From the NCBI GenBank assembly GCA_026315105.1, contig CM048744.1, positions 906,793,094-906,857,093 of the forward strand: DNA of 64,000 nt, written 5' to 3'. The stretch's first letter is position 1. Each line of letters starts with the position of its first letter. Under the pieces are notes generated by a model. That model was not told the origin of the DNA. It did not search any database and saw only the letters and a program-made list of their open reading frames with translations. This document shows, piece after piece, positions 10,839-23,039 of this stretch. This stretch comes from Locusta migratoria (taxonomy: Eukaryota > Arthropoda > Insecta > Orthoptera > Acrididae). Position numbers and translations under genes: made by a program.

Positions 10839-11368
10839 ACCTCAGGTCACATCTCCCGAGAACTGACGGAGGGACCAATCGGCTCGTTCGGAAGGTACCA
10901 GCTCGGGTAATCACCCCTCCCTGGGCCTGGCCTTTACCAGGGGGTACGTACGTGCCCTACTTGTCTACCCGGGGCGGGGAATTACGCGTTACCCCATCAC
11001 CTGCTACGCATGATAATGCGTGGGTCGGCCTTCAGACACGCACAGGGAGGAAAGAAGAAGAATAGAGGAAGTGAAGAGAAAGAAGGAAAGAAGTGTCTCA
11101 AACGCCGAGGCGGAGACTAATGAGGAGGAGAAGAAGGCTAGGAGAGTACAAGGAGAGAAAGACAGAAACAAAGGGTAAGAAAGGAAGGAACGAAGGAAGA
11201 AAAACGACAACAATAACCACCGTAGCTCACGAAATATGCCCGTCTCCGGGCGAAGGCATAAACCGGGAGGGAAAGTGAAGCAGCCTGGGGCAGAAGAAAG
11301 GCTGCTCCGGCTCGGGGCCCCGTGCGCGCCACACACGTAACCAAAAAAGAACTGTGGGCCCCCTGGGG
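10839..11368 (-). promoter_or_regulatory. 5' UTR of LINE copy 1 (probable internal promoter region)
   Basis: This stretch lies between the ORF1 start and the 5' TSD and has no coding signature. It is GC-rich at the outer end, with purine-rich segments on the plus strand. Full-length LINEs of this type carry internal promoters here; that role is inferred from position. Confidence 0.5.
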
Positions 11369-11382
11369 GGATAATATGAAGT
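11369..11382. repeat. Target-site duplication, right copy (LINE at 5490-11368)
   Basis: Exact repeat of the 14 bp at 5476-5489. Confidence 0.85.
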
Positions 11383-11693
11383 ATGAAGAGCACAAAGAAA
11401 GTTTTTTCTGCTTTGAAACAAAGAACATATTTACATGAAAACGTTTATCGGCAACAGGTACAGCAGAAACAGATTTTCCGATTTAGTTAACGAAAGAAAA
11501 GAACTGATAAGTGACTACTCGAGAGCCACTTGGCGATTCCGACACGTCGAATATCTTTTAGTGTAGGTCAAAATCTGAAACTCATTCATAACATAATTTC
11601 CATATTTGATGCTGCACCTCAGAACTGTACATTCACATCTTTAAACATTTCGATATATTTTCATTCCTACCCTAACAAAACAACTTTTTCTTT

Positions 11694-11730
<37 letters not shown>

Positions 11731-13685
11731 TTCAGTCCAGGAGGGAAAGGGGGCTCTGCAGTCCCATAGCCTACTCCTCTCTCCACCCACCAGCTCGGTC
11801 CCTGCATTCGAACAGCTTCCGCCGCAGCAAGTTCCATAGTACTGTGTTCCAAATAAAAATTGTATTAATTTCTATAGCTCCATCTAAAGAGTCTTCCGAC
11901 GAGGACCCAGCTAGGTATGGCAACCCTAACTACCGTGTACGCAGCAGGAACTCTGACAAATATATAGCACACCACTCCAAAAGTACCAAATTTTTCCTTT
12001 GCGCTACCGATATAGTTTCTAGTTTTTGTATTTTTTACTTAATGATGAAACATTGACAATACTGCTTCATTTCCCCACGGATAGCCTACGGAATGGTACA
12101 GAATCGCTTTTTGAGAATATACATTTTATTACAGGAGCAGGTTACAGTCTGCTAATAATTTCATGGTGATTGGTTAAATTTTTACGTTTTCTGATGCGAG
12201 GACAGTGCTGACACTGGCTCATCACTGGTGATTGCGTTTGCTTAGCCTCTAGCACCAAGTGGCTTGTTGGTAGCGGTACGGCTCGGCAGAAGAAACTTTA
12301 AACTCGGTTACTGCTGAAGTCGCACCAAGTTTCCGACTATATGAGGACGATCCTGCGGAAGAGACGGGAAGTGGTCGTAACGGAAGTGCATCCTTGTCGT
12401 TTACGTTAGATTGCTGCTACAGCATGTCCACGCGGTAAACCACGCAGTTCCATATGCCGTCGAGTTTTTCCCCACTTATCTTTCTCTCAGATCCAACACA
12501 GGTAAGCACATGAAATATGACAAAGAAATCTTACTTTTATGCTGAGCGCTGTAAGTTTAAAAATTTCCATTCGTGATGTCAGACATTGCCTACCACCGCA
12601 TATGACGCAACTGAATTCATCCTGTCGTAAAACCAACCAAAAAGGCTATGTTAAATGTGTTGGTTCACACAGTGAAACATTCACACTGAGCAGACCGTAA
12701 AGAAAAGCTAGCACTGGGACTTTTGGAGTCTACTGCTTCAAAGCTCTGAGAGTAAACCGAACTATACGACAACACGAACTGTCACGATAGGTCTATACAA
12801 TAAGGCGTTAGCACAAATACATCGAGCAACAACGATACTTTAATACGCATAAGAAGCCAAGCATAATTATCTAGATGTGACCACACTTTATTCATTGAAG
12901 GGTTTGTGCGGAATGAAAAGAATTAAAGTCTAATCTATAGAAGGCAGTACTGTAGTGAAATATCCACAAATTTGTAAGTGAGAATGTCACAAATATCACT
13001 TATAACGTGGAAATGATTTTACTGTGTTTATTGTTACAGAGAAGAACAGCGGTACCGAATCCGCGATATACGAAGATTAAATACTAAACACACTTTACCA
13101 ATTCATCTTACTGAGTCAACCTCATCTACAGAGCCCATAATATTCTTGTAGCTTTAGTGCCTAAAGCATAACCCTCTTACACTGTATGAACTGCAGAGAT
13201 TCAGTTATAAAATGTAACGAAATATTTTCATTAAAAAAATTTATCCCAATTCCACTGCCTTATAAGTTTAATTTCCAAAAACAATTTCTTTTCCAACCGA
13301 GTAGACAAAGAAAAATTTTCATGGATTTACGATCAAAATGCCTTCATACTTAAATAGTTCCATAAAAACTTTGGTCCTCTAGAACTGAATTTTCAATTAC
13401 ATTTCTAGGCCAGATGAAACATTTCGTAGCTGTAGTTTTTAAAACGCTTTAGCAGTTAAAATCCGATTTAAGAAACCTTCCACCCACTCTTTCATCACCT
13501 TACACATTGAATTAAAAAATGCCGTAACACCCATCTGTTAATTTTTGAGCGTGAAGCCAGAAGCTGTTCTGGCTCTGAACAACTCCGTATTTTCACAAAT
13601 TCTTCGATCCCAATTTCTCCCACTAACACCTGGATTTCCGAAAAATATCTTCTTAAACGATACCTACAGGATATGACTCCCCTAA
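11383..13685. other. Unassigned sequence with one A tract
   Basis: Contains an A tract of about 29 bp at 11699-11727, perhaps the tail of an old retroposed copy. I recognise no gene or element in the remaining 2.3 kb. Confidence 0.4.
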
Positions 13686-13740
13686 TACGCTGCGGAGCGC
13701 GCGGTTACTCGCGGTCGGAGGTTCGAGTCCTCCCTGGGAC

Positions 13741-13741
<1 letters not shown>

Positions 13742-13793
<52 letters not shown>
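13742..13793. repeat. (GT)n microsatellite inside a SINE
   Basis: About 25 GT dinucleotides, where the intact SINE at 55.9 kb has a short GGGTGTGGGTGTGGATG stretch. The expansion therefore arose from SINE sequence. Confidence 0.95.
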
Positions 13794-13794
<1 letters not shown>

Positions 13795-13844
13795 GTTAGG
13801 TTAGTTTAGTTTAAGTAGTTTGTAAGCTCCTAACTGCTAACCAC

Positions 13845-14972
13845 TGATGATACTGCTGCCCCCCCCTCTTCTCAATGTTATCGTACGATACCGTCTGCGT
13901 CGAACTGCCGTCTCATCTCAATGTTATTGTACGATACCGTCTGCGTCGGACCCGGAATCGTCTGGTTCAATAGTGATACAAGTTGCGCGTGAAGTTAGTT
14001 AAAAACGAAATAGCCAGCCTAGAAATCAGTGTAGGACAGTGTCTTGGTGATAATGTGATTAAAACAAGTGATAGATTTCATGAATTAAGAGATTTGTATA
14101 AGACGTTTCCAGACAGTTCTATAAACAATACTTTCGTCATTGTATGTTATTTAAAGACTTAAACAGACGAAATGTAAAAACATTTGTGAAAAACGAAAAG
14201 AAATGAAAATAAATAGCATTGTATATATGTCAGGCTCAAACAAGTTGCGTTGACCAGCTAATTGTGTTAATGTAATAGTCGACATTTGAATACTGAATTC
14301 TTGGTATATATTGACTGACGTGAGATTTTGAGTATATTTTGTGAATGGCCATGAGATTTGATAGTTCAATATATGTTAGGAACATGTATGATGTACTCAT
14401 TAACAAATTGACATTTAACATCGCACTTTGTTGTCAAACAGCTAGATCGGAGATTTCAATTCAAAAATAAATATGTCATCTAAAATTATTGTATGTATAG
14501 TTTTCATTTTTATATTTTGATTATTGTTGTGTACATGAAATGTTTTACTGTTGTGTTTGATAATTGTAAATTACTATATTCAATTGTTATGAACAATGGA
14601 TAATGTAATGCCATTATTGTCGATGTTATCTATTTGCCTCACCGCCTTACGTGGGGAAGTTCCGAGTTTTCGCTTTTCTAAAGTGCACTGGAAGCTATGT
14701 CAGTGTGTTTTGAAATGGAAGTACTACCAGCTAAGTTCCGATGCTTTGTATATGTTTTGAAGTTTGTAATGTTTTGGTGGACAATTAGTTTGATTACAAA
14801 TTAAAGAAGTGAAAAATTGTACATACCGAGTATTTATTTCTACCACGACGCCCCAGGAGAATAATGTTGCAGCGAGCAGAACCCCCATACATGGTAATGT
14901 TGAAAAGCTGAGTATTATGTTTTAAAGTGGTAGAATGAAATGTAATTACTTGTATAGCATGTAAATGTTACA
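13845..14972. mobile_element. Solo LTR (1128 bp), 4-bp TSD CCAC
   Basis: The insert begins TGATGATAC and ends TGTTACA, so it has TG...CA termini, and is flanked by CCAC at 13841-13844 and 14973-14976. Removing it plus one CCAC restores a SINE. It contains no coding region and holds AATAAA near 14466. The TG/CA ends and 4-bp TSD fit a Gypsy-type LTR left after recombination between two LTRs; a non-autonomous element is the alternative. It contains an internal tandem duplication at about 13873-13951. Orientation is not determined. Confidence 0.62.
13873..13951. repeat. Tandem duplication inside the solo LTR
   Basis: Two copies of a segment of about 32 bp beginning CTCAATGTTAT and containing CGTACGATACCGTCTGCGTCG, separated by a short spacer. 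One C/T difference is visible. Confidence 0.8.
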
Positions 14973-15015
14973 CCACGCCGTTTGGTGCGATAGATTTACA
15001 AACATTTGAACTCCC

Positions 15016-17700
15016 CTAAATCAAGTTTCTATCGGTAGCTGGTGTCGGCGGTGATAAATGAGCCAGGACATTATGGGTGGTGTCCTAAAATACCTGTACG
15101 CCTCGCGCCCCAGATTGTAATAACACTGACAGCAAAAATGCATTAAAAAAAAGAAAGATGACAGTAACGTTAATCATGCCGTTGCCTGTTTATAAGAGAT
15201 ACTTGAAATGGCTGTCATTCAGTGCAGTCAACTTTCGAAACAATATCGTCATTTCACAAGTTATTTGACTTTAAATGTACCGGTTTAATGAGAGGACACT
15301 ATATGGAGATCTGAACGCAACATGTGCTCGTCAGGTGTTAGGAATGAGCTCATTCCACATTTTACAGGTTTTTATACATTTATGGCTAAAATAGCTGCAA
15401 CTTTTTCTTCGTTTTAAATTCTAAAACACTTGCGTATGTCTTATTTAGTCTGTTCCTGTCCCTGTATTCCATCAATAACAAGTTCACGTCTCCACTTCTT
15501 CCCCTGACGCTTTTTCTTCCGAAAACTGAATTCGATTTGGTGTGAGCATGAAAAGTATTCCGCAAGTGTTCCTTTTATTATTTTTAATACACATTTGATA
15601 TGAGTGTTATCCGAAATTAATGAAGAACTTTCTTCTCAAAGTAAATATCAACAACCAGATAACTGGACTGTAAATGAAGCGGGCGCAACTGATAATGCAG
15701 CTTTTCAATAACAGCCACTTCGTTCGGTCCAACTGTAATCTGTTAAAAAAAGTATTGTACATCCGATCAAAAAATATTAAATTCTTCGCGATTTTAGCTT
15801 ACTCCGAACATGTATCACTGATTTATGTACTACCGTTGAACTACACAATGCAGTGTATTCCGATGTGTAGTGTTTTCCAAAGATGTTTCTGGAACTACGA
15901 AAGCTTTAATCAGTTTTTACCCACGTCGATTGTTCTTTTAACTCGCCTTTTGTTATTTCCTCGGTACAACTACCTTGCCTTGAGAGATGCAGTTCAGGAA
16001 ATGTAGTTAAGTCTACAAGCTCACTTCTGCCTCGCCTATCAGCCAGGTAGTTAGAACAAACCGTTATTCTGACACTGAATTATGGTATTTTATAACGTAC
16101 AACTCATGAATGAATTTTAAATTTTGCGTCAATAAAAGCCACCTTTGCTTTCTTTCCTTTGAATAGGTAAGCCACGAAGTTCTAAGGAAGTGAGAAATTT
16201 TCCTGAAATGAGAGATTAATATAGCTTAACATGAAAATTATCACTTTTAAGACTCCCTGCAATTTAGTATTGGTCACACTATAAACGTCATCACATTGTT
16301 CATTTTAGGACGACACACTTAACACAGTCACGGCATTAGAAGCAATTTTTAATTCCAGTATTCAAAGCTAAAATGAAATACGCCAAAGAACGGTTTACGC
16401 TTTTTCGAGCGTTCCATAGACCGCTAGAGCTCTCATGTTATTAATGAGAACGCGTTGCTACATGCGAAACGTTAATGTACAGAACATCTACGCTATTCTG
16501 TTATAATCAGCTCTCGCGCACAAAGTATTCCATTCCACGGTTGGGAAAAAATGAAGCAAGAATGGGTCCAGAAATAACTCTAAACGGTGTAAGATCATCA
16601 GACTAAATGCAATACATTTAAGAGGTATGCTAACAAAACATTTTCCTTGCCAATACTTTGTATTCACTGCTGCGGATTTTATAACTCAGAATAAACTAAA
16701 CCCTGAACTTCTTCAGATATTTTAATTTAACTTACAGCCTTTTAAGCTTAAAGGCTTGCTCCACAGCGACTGAAAATCCAATTAATTTAAGAATAACTAC
16801 AAGCTAACTTGCTTCGGAGATTTAAGTCGTTCTTGATTATCAAGAGAGCGACGATCTCAGCTTTACAGGCACTTCTATAGAAGTGCGCAACAACCCTAAC
16901 CTAGAGAAGCAGCAGTCGCTCGGCAGGCCATGGGGAAACATACTGGACTACGTATTAAGTTCGAGTACCAGACTTAAGTAAGTATCCTTGATTTCGTTTG
17001 CGATGCTTCGAAAAGAATATTGTTCAAATAGAACTACATAAAATGTTCATTCTACTTTTTATTTATTTCAACAAAACTATATTTTATGCAAGACTATATT
17101 TCAATACTAAACCAACATGGCACTTTTACAAAACCACACATCAGCCACGTATATTCCACCGTCACCCACTATATGGGAATACCACAAATAGGGGAAAATT
17201 TCCTCTCCCCTCTATCAGATAAGACCCACAGTTACAGTGATGTTTACCTTCAGAATGGTTGAGGCAGCAGCGAGCCATCAATATGTATCAATGTGACAAT
17301 CCAGCCAATAAAGCCATGTGTTGTGAACTTCGGAGTTTGCATATATTTTCGTGTTAAGGCTTGGTGTGGCTACTTATCCTCTAATGTGCATTATCGATGG
17401 ATGAAGTAAACTTAGAAGTTATGGTAAGAAATGATTGCGACAGTTTTCAGAGAACAAGATCTGATCGAAAGTATCCGAAGCCGCCAGCATTGAAAGAGGC
17501 ATGGAGTATCCTTTTGTGAGAAGAGGAGCAGTATCAGCCTGGGCCAGAGAAGCGCAGAGTATTTGGAAGTCGACTATCAACTGCCAGCTCAGTAACAAGT
17601 CTGCCAGGAGTATTTTAACCCTTTTAAATTTGAAGAAGTGAACTGTAATTATGAAGTCGATAACTCAAGAAACAACCGGAGATTAAAAAATACAGTCTTC
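15016..17700. other. Unassigned sequence
   Basis: No gene, RNA or repeat recognised. Open frames at about 15674-16006 and 16998-17222 lack family features and are biased by AT content. Confidence 0.4.
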
Positions 17701-17734
17701 AAGCCTTGGTGGAATGGTAAAAGGTAAAGCAGTC

Positions 17735-18035
17735 AACAATCCATAGATTGGTTTGAACACCACAGTGCTTTACTAGGCATGGTCCTGTTTGGAGGTGGTA
17801 TGCCGTTGCCTTCCTCCGACCTTCGAACTGACTTACCCAGTCAGTTATAGGGGGACCTACAGTTTAACGTGGGTTCCGAACCACGGTGCTACTCGGTATT
17901 TTTCACATGAGCAATACTGCCAGAGGTGAAAGAAGTGGAAAGTGACAGATAAAAATCTTAGGTCCTGGCGGGGATCGAACCCGCGACCTTTGGATTTGTA
18001 GTCTGGCACTCTACCACTGTGCAACCGAGGCGCAC
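17735..18035 (-). repeat. tRNA-derived SINE (family B), minus strand
   Basis: The tRNA-like head on the minus strand spans about 17968-18035: B-box complement GGGGATCGAACCC, then the A-box side at CACTCTACCACTGTGCAACC. The body follows leftwards with AGGGGGACCTACAGTTTAACG. The same head-body order is at 61850-62040. The leftmost part (TGGTATGCCGTTGCCTTCCT) extends beyond what that copy retains. Confidence 0.6.
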
Positions 18036-18224
18036 GGTACCCGTCAAAAATTGCAGAGTGTAGCTATAAACAAGATAGCACGAAATCATCGGAAGAAACC
18101 ACTCGGGAGTTTCGTGACACCAGCAGCCAGCTAGCTCAATGTGTGTAAATGGTTAAAAAGAAAAGGATACAATGGTGGAGTAGGTCCTCATACGCCGCAT
18201 ATTCGTGACGGCTGAGACTGTGCG

Positions 18225-18420
18225 AAGAGCGGCGCCATCGGACTGAGGCTGACTGGAAGTAGTGATTTGGAGTGATTAATCACTACACCCTGAGGCAATC
18301 CAATGGAAGTGTTTTGGTACGGCTAATGTCTGGAGACCGTTGCCTACCATCCCGTGTAGTGTTAACAAGTTCCCAATATTGTTACGGTATACAACAAACG
18401 GATCAATAGTGAAGTACACT
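18225..18420 (+). pseudogene. Tc1-like transposase fragment
   Basis: In mixed frames the translation resembles the Tc1 region just after the first catalytic Asp: S-D-x-S, then HPEAIQWKCFGTANVWRPLP-like residues, where family members have a conserved pattern of W, R/K and G-E-R. Stops and shifts are frequent. Neither terminal repeats nor the rest of the transposase are recognisable. Confidence 0.35.
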
Positions 18421-18907
18421 GGCGGAAAGAAACACCCAAGGGGCACCAGATTATGGCAGATTCACATTGAGAGGTTTCACCGTTAGTGATGTAATTATCG
18501 GCGGTTAGACCGCACTGAGGACGCATCTCTGTGCGCCTTCTGTTTTGCCTCTGCAGTTACGGAGGGTGAACAAAATATTAACATAAAACATATTTTAATA
18601 TTCACAATGACTACAACTTCAGGAACTTGTAGAGAGCAATCACAATAATATTAGTAGAAGAACAAAAAGCTTTGGTCGCATTGAAACATTTTACTATTGC
18701 AAATCGTTTTCCGCCACTGGCTTGCTATCTTCAGTGCTAGAATCGAAATCCTGTGGACCAAAATACACTAGCAATTTGAATTTTAAAAGACTGTATGGCG
18801 ACGAATTACAGTGCTGATATTTTTATCAATATTATTTCGCAATAGCGAATTTCTTTTAGCGTCACTGTATAAGGCATGGATGTTCTACCAAATGGTGACA
18901 AATGAAA

Positions 18908-18985
18908 ATTTGGGCCGGGCCGGGACTCGAACCCAGGTTTCCCGCTTTTCGCAAGTGGTCGCCTTAACCACTAGGCTATCCGAAC
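18908..18985 (-). repeat. tRNA-like sequence in palindrome, left arm
   Basis: The minus strand shows GTTCGAGTCCC (B box) and TAGCCTAGTGGTTAAGGCG (A box) at tRNA spacing, with paired T-arm and anticodon-arm candidates. The match continues outside the tRNA limits into the palindrome, so it is element sequence rather than a free tRNA gene. Confidence 0.55.
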
Positions 18986-19092
18986 ACGACTCATGGACCG
19001 ACCCAAACTTCCATATGCCACAATGACTGCACATATGAGGGGATGAATGCAGTTGACTCGTATGTGCAGTCAGTTTGTGTCGGTCCATCAGT

Positions 19093-19168
19093 CGTGTTCT
19101 GGTAGCCTAGTGGTTAAGGCGACCGCTCGCGAAAAGCGGGAAACCCGGGTTCGAGTCCAGACCAGGCC
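19093..19168 (+). repeat. tRNA-like sequence in palindrome, right arm
   Basis: Counterpart of 18908-18985: A box TAGCCTAGTGGTTAAGGCG, B box GGTTCGAGTCC. Differences between the copies fall mostly near the ends, and the two boxes are conserved. Confidence 0.55.
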
Positions 19169-19469
19169 CAAATTTTCGTATGTCACCATTTGGTAGAACA
19201 TCCACACCTTATACTGTGACGCTAAAAGAAATTCGCTATTGGTAAATATTGATTGAATTTTAACTTTCGAGTGTAACTGTATAGGATATCTAATATATAC
19301 AGCTATACCCTCAAGTTAAAATACAAATTCCTAGTGTATGTTGGCCCACGGGGTTCCGATTCTGGTACTAAAGATGGCCAGTCAGTGACCAATGTAGATC
19401 CTCAGTAGTCAAAGGTTTCAATGCGATCAAAGCTGTTTCTTCCTATATTGTAATATTTGTTAGTAACGA

Positions 19470-20585
19470 ATGGCACATCACTGGCTTTGAGTACAGCCAC
19501 AGTCTGACAGTCGCGACAGACGCCGCTGTGGAAGTTGTTACCGACTGTTACACTAGCGCTCCTAGCGGTAGACAAGCCGTCATGAGTGTGATATTTATGA
19601 TTATTTTTCCAGGTAATTAACGAAACAGTACAATTTTTATGTTACAAGCATTAGTGAAATATGAAGAGACGTAAGAAATCGAGAAATAAATTTAAAAACA
19701 GCCGAATTTCACTGATTCAATTATATAAACAGAAATTTTTCGATGAAAAAATACTTGAGAATATAGCTATATTTGCGGGTTACTCTGTTGAAAGTAAGAA
19801 AATATAAATGTACGAGAAGATTCCTGATATAGTCTGTTTTTTTTAGAATGAGACATTTTCGTTGACACAATTCGCTATGGAAACTAACGATTTGCGCCTT
19901 TTTACACTTATGTTTCTTATACGAACAAATACTATTGAGTGGAATTCATTTTGCTTGAAAACGAACGTGTTTATTCTTGCCCTCTGGATCAAAAACAGAA
20001 ACAATTTTGCAATTTATTTCTTCTTTGTTGGGAAATAGTTTTATTCCTTTTGACATTTATTACCTAGTGTGTAAGGTTGGTTCCCCCAGCTACGGCTGTG
20101 GTCATTGATATATTAAATCATGAAGATATGGCATCCCATATACGTTTCCTACGTTCCAAAGCACCTAATTTGACGGATTGTAACGAGAAAAACCTTATCG
20201 TTCCTCAATAGAAAAGCGAAGTGTTTTTGCTAAAGATCAGATCTTCAGGTGTTCCCGGCCATTCTTTGTTCTTAATATAAAAAGTCTTCAGTAAAAACAT
20301 GGAAATTGCAAGAATCGCAAATAAACTGTCTTGTATTGTACAGTTTCATACCTTGCCAGGGTTTCTAGCGCAGGTAAGGAAGAGAAGCGCGGGCTTACTT
20401 TTTAGTGCCTGTCGACTTTTATTGCACTACATAGGATAACTGTTGTAAAAACTATGTTAAAATCGATATAAACGAAACTATTCACACTCGTCCGATATAG
20501 TGTTCAGAAATGTGTAGCTTGCCGGCCGCTTGGAGCCCCACTGTCGTGTGTAACAAATCTGTGGGAGAGTGCGACACACTAATTA
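19470..20585. other. Unassigned sequence
   Basis: AT-rich, with no gene or repeat recognised. Confidence 0.4.
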
Positions 20586-20589
20586 TATT

Positions 20590-22015
20590 GGAGAGTGGTA
20601 CAGCCGTAACTATTCGAACAACAGATTAGTCGTGTGTACACTATTAGAAAGTTACCCATTCCTGTACTGAACCATAATGCAGCTCTAAATTTGGTCCTCA
20701 CTCTTTGCTCTAAAACTCATCACAACGGTTCAGTTACTTTGACACAAGCAGATTTTCCTGTCCAGCGGAGATGTTTGGAAATTTTCTGATGCTGTAGAAA
20801 GCACGCTTGAACCTTTTCTAATAGTTGTGTGGGAGCATCATTTTGAAAAATTGCAATGTTTATTAGGAATATGTTGGTTATAAGTAGTTTGCTGTCGACA
20901 ATGGTGAGATTTATTCAGTGAGGGCAGTGAGAGAAGCTATTAAATAGCACCACACACAGGCCCAAATTACGACGGAACCTCCCATGCTTTACTGCAGGAA
21001 GCAGGCATACTGCATCGAAAGCTACTTCTGGGGTTTATCATACATCAACCCGGTTACTTAAAAGAAGCAGTGCGATGATTTATAGGGCCAGTGAGAAGTC
21101 CCGAGGTTTTATGATAGTGGCACAACTTCCTGCGTAGCTTTGCATTAGCTTCTATTATTAAGGATTTTGCAACTGTAGCACTTTCATGAATTTTTACTCC
21201 AGCCGTACTGCTTTTATCGAAAGCATTTTACTCAAGTGAATGTTGGGTTTTGCAGTCAATTTCACTACAATAGTTTTCTGTTATCTGGCCACAATCAGTA
21301 TTAATGCTCGTTGGTCATTGTCAGTTAACTTACTGTTACACCCACTATTCCTCTTCGTCAACGATGTTTTACCTTGTTTTGTGTGCAATGTCATTACCGC
21401 GGCTCCCGTCGTCAGTGGAACAAACAGTACAGCTGTTTTCGCCAAAGGTGCTTCTACCTACGCACCATCGACGTTTGACTCTACGGAAGTCAAAGAGAAC
21501 ACTGATTTCACCCATCGTGTGTGTTTACCGTCGCAGAACTAAGAGTGTAATATAAGTTAACGCCGAAGACTTGGTACATCAATTGTGCACTGTTATCGCG
21601 TCTCAATGTTGAAACGTACGCAGTGGAGGATACTATATGGCGGTGATATTATTGTCTATGGCGAGTTTAGTGGTCAACAGCATTAGAAAAACATATGCTA
21701 ACATTGACCTATGCCCCACTTACAAATAGCTTTTGTTGTTTCAACGAAATCCATTGTGGGCCTGTGAGAAGCTTTTTGGAAGTCCTGAAGGATTGCTAAA
21801 CATGTTGGGCAATATGCATCGGTAGTAGTGCTTCGTTGCTTTTAATAGCGATCACAGGATAATCCTTACACCTGCAAACCAAGTTAGAATGTCCGCGTGT
21901 CACAGTGGCAGATCAAAATCAACGAACTGTGCAAGCAGCAGCGGCAACCCAAACATGAAGCACGGACTTAGACCGGGAACTTGTTGCACCATCTGTGTCA
22001 CCGAGGACCATTAGG
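20590..22015 (+). other. Probable decayed DNA-transposon sequence
   Basis: The stretch at 21240-21560 resembles by eye an abundant insect repeat related to Tc1-like elements, but I cannot point to catalytic motifs. The open frames at 21240-21555 overlap in two frames and have no clear domain. Listed as uncertain. Confidence 0.25.
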
Positions 22016-22027
22016 AACAGTCTATTT

Positions 22028-22220
22028 TCAAAGTATTCAAATGTTTAAAGAGCTTATGGGACTTAACTACGCGCCCATCAGTCCCTAAATATACGAACTA
22101 CGTATGATCTAGCTTACACTAAAGGCGGCACAAACATCTATGCCCGAGGGGGATTCGAACCCCCGACGGGGAACGGCCTCACGCGTCGTAGCATAGCGCC
22201 TCAATGCACTCGGGCGCGGC
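22028..22220 (-). mobile_element. tRNA-derived SINE (family A), minus strand
   Basis: The minus strand has a tRNA-like head (GGGGGTTCGAATCCCC as B-box stem) and the body ending GGGACTGATG and TTAAGTCCCATAAGC. Possible imperfect TSD: AGTCTATTT (22019-22027) and AGTCAATTT (22221-22229). Confidence 0.75.
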
Positions 22221-22289
22221 AGTCAATTTGCAGCAGGATTAGAACTACATGAATCTATTGTCAACCCTAGCATGGTCCGACACCACGAC

Positions 22290-22680
22290 AGCGCGAAGCA
22301 TGTATACTTTGGCGTCATGCAAGAGTTAATTGGGGAGGGAAGATGCAGTCTGTAGGCTTCAGTGAAGAGTTTATTCTGCCTGTGTGTGATTGATGAACCT
22401 ACGTTTTTGACGTGCAATTAACGTCCCAGGCTTCATGGTGCGGCGGGCCATCAGTTTAAAATCGCGGTTACATCTGGTATTGTTGTGGGCGAAGTATTCG
22501 ATGTCCGTTTAATTCCCGTCCCATTATCGTTTCTTTGACAAGAAAGGGGTGTGCTTTTCCAGCAGAGAAATGTATGTACGCGACGCAACATACTATACAG
22601 CAAGCGCCCTGGTCACCAAGAGCACTGTGAGCAATATGTATACCGCCAATTGAACACTTATGGGGAAGGATCTTACTCTT
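22290..22680 (+). pseudogene. Tc1-like transposase remnant (catalytic region)
   Basis: In shifting plus-strand frames: FSEESLFCLCV-like sequence near 22362 (family FSDESRF, first catalytic D replaced by E), a GFMV-x-G-AIS-like motif near 22432, and FQQRNV near 22557 where the family has FQQDNARPH, so the second catalytic D is R. It stops at the CG/GA microsatellite. Clearly dead. Confidence 0.5.
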
Positions 22681-22682
22681 TC

Positions 22683-22683
22683 G

Positions 22684-22754
<71 letters not shown>
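22683..22754. repeat. Compound (GC)n-(GA)n microsatellite
   Basis: About 8 GC dinucleotides run directly into about 27 GA dinucleotides. Confidence 0.95.
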
Positions 22755-22756
<2 letters not shown>

Positions 22757-23039
22757 ATTTAATAAAATGTGCCGGTTTTGGTACCCTTTAAGTATGCTTT
22801 GATTCTGACACCGTATACGCCCACAGTGATGGACTGCCTGTCGCCTCATTTGTCAGTAATTAGGGGAGACCGGGGCTAGTTACAATTTTTTTTTGGAATC
22901 CCGTATACCTCGACACAAAAAACCTATGTCGATTGGACAGATGCCAAAAGTTAGCCCATTATTTAGTCTTCAAAATGAAATTTTTGTCAAATGTAAGCTC
23001 AGATCGTTAAGCTCTATATCAACGTTTTTGCTAACTTGT

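Larger units (their letters stand above)
5490..11368 (-). mobile_element. Full-length I-like non-LTR retrotransposon (LINE), copy 1
   Basis: A 5.88-kb minus-strand element bounded by an exact 14-bp TSD. Its 3' end is a short A12 tract (T at 5495-5506) preceded by a 3' UTR with GGGCGCTAATGACCA, which is also present in copy 2 at 28.0 kb. From the 5' end it has a GC-rich UTR of about 530 bp, ORF1 (zinc-knuckle protein), a 47-bp gap, and ORF2 (APE endonuclease, RT, RNase H, C-terminal Cys/His cluster). The RNase H after the RT places it with I/R1-type elements rather than RTE or CR1. ORF1 has one frameshift; ORF2 has two frameshifts, a stop and a lost catalytic histidine, so this copy is inactive. 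Confidence 0.9.
13690..15015 (+). mobile_element. tRNA-derived SINE split by a solo LTR
   Basis: The SINE head (GGAGCGCGCGGTTACTCG and B box GGTTCGAGTCCTCC) and middle lie at 13690-13844. The tail (CGCCGTTTGGTGCGATAG to ATTTGAAC) resumes at 14973-15015. Joined at CCAC, the two parts match the uninterrupted SINE at 55833-56039 through the junction. A GT microsatellite has expanded between head and body. The 5' end is truncated. Confidence 0.8.
18642..19462. mobile_element. Long palindromic element with two head-to-head tRNA-like sequences
   Basis: Arms of about 390-420 bp (about 18642-19030 and 19040-19462) are reverse complements with scattered differences. The centre has a tighter stem made of ACTGCACATATGAG and CTCGTATGTGCAGT. 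Each arm holds one tRNA-like sequence, pointing outwards. Near the outer part of the arms lies a diverged CTGAAGAT ... GGAAAA stretch (minus, 18704-18735) that resembles the hammerhead-like layout only loosely. No transposase is present, so movement would depend on another element. Confidence 0.6.

Noticed and set aside
21240..21555. Two overlapping open frames of 100 and 83 codons as a host gene
   Set aside because: No domain; the sequence resembles repeat DNA and the frames overlap each other.
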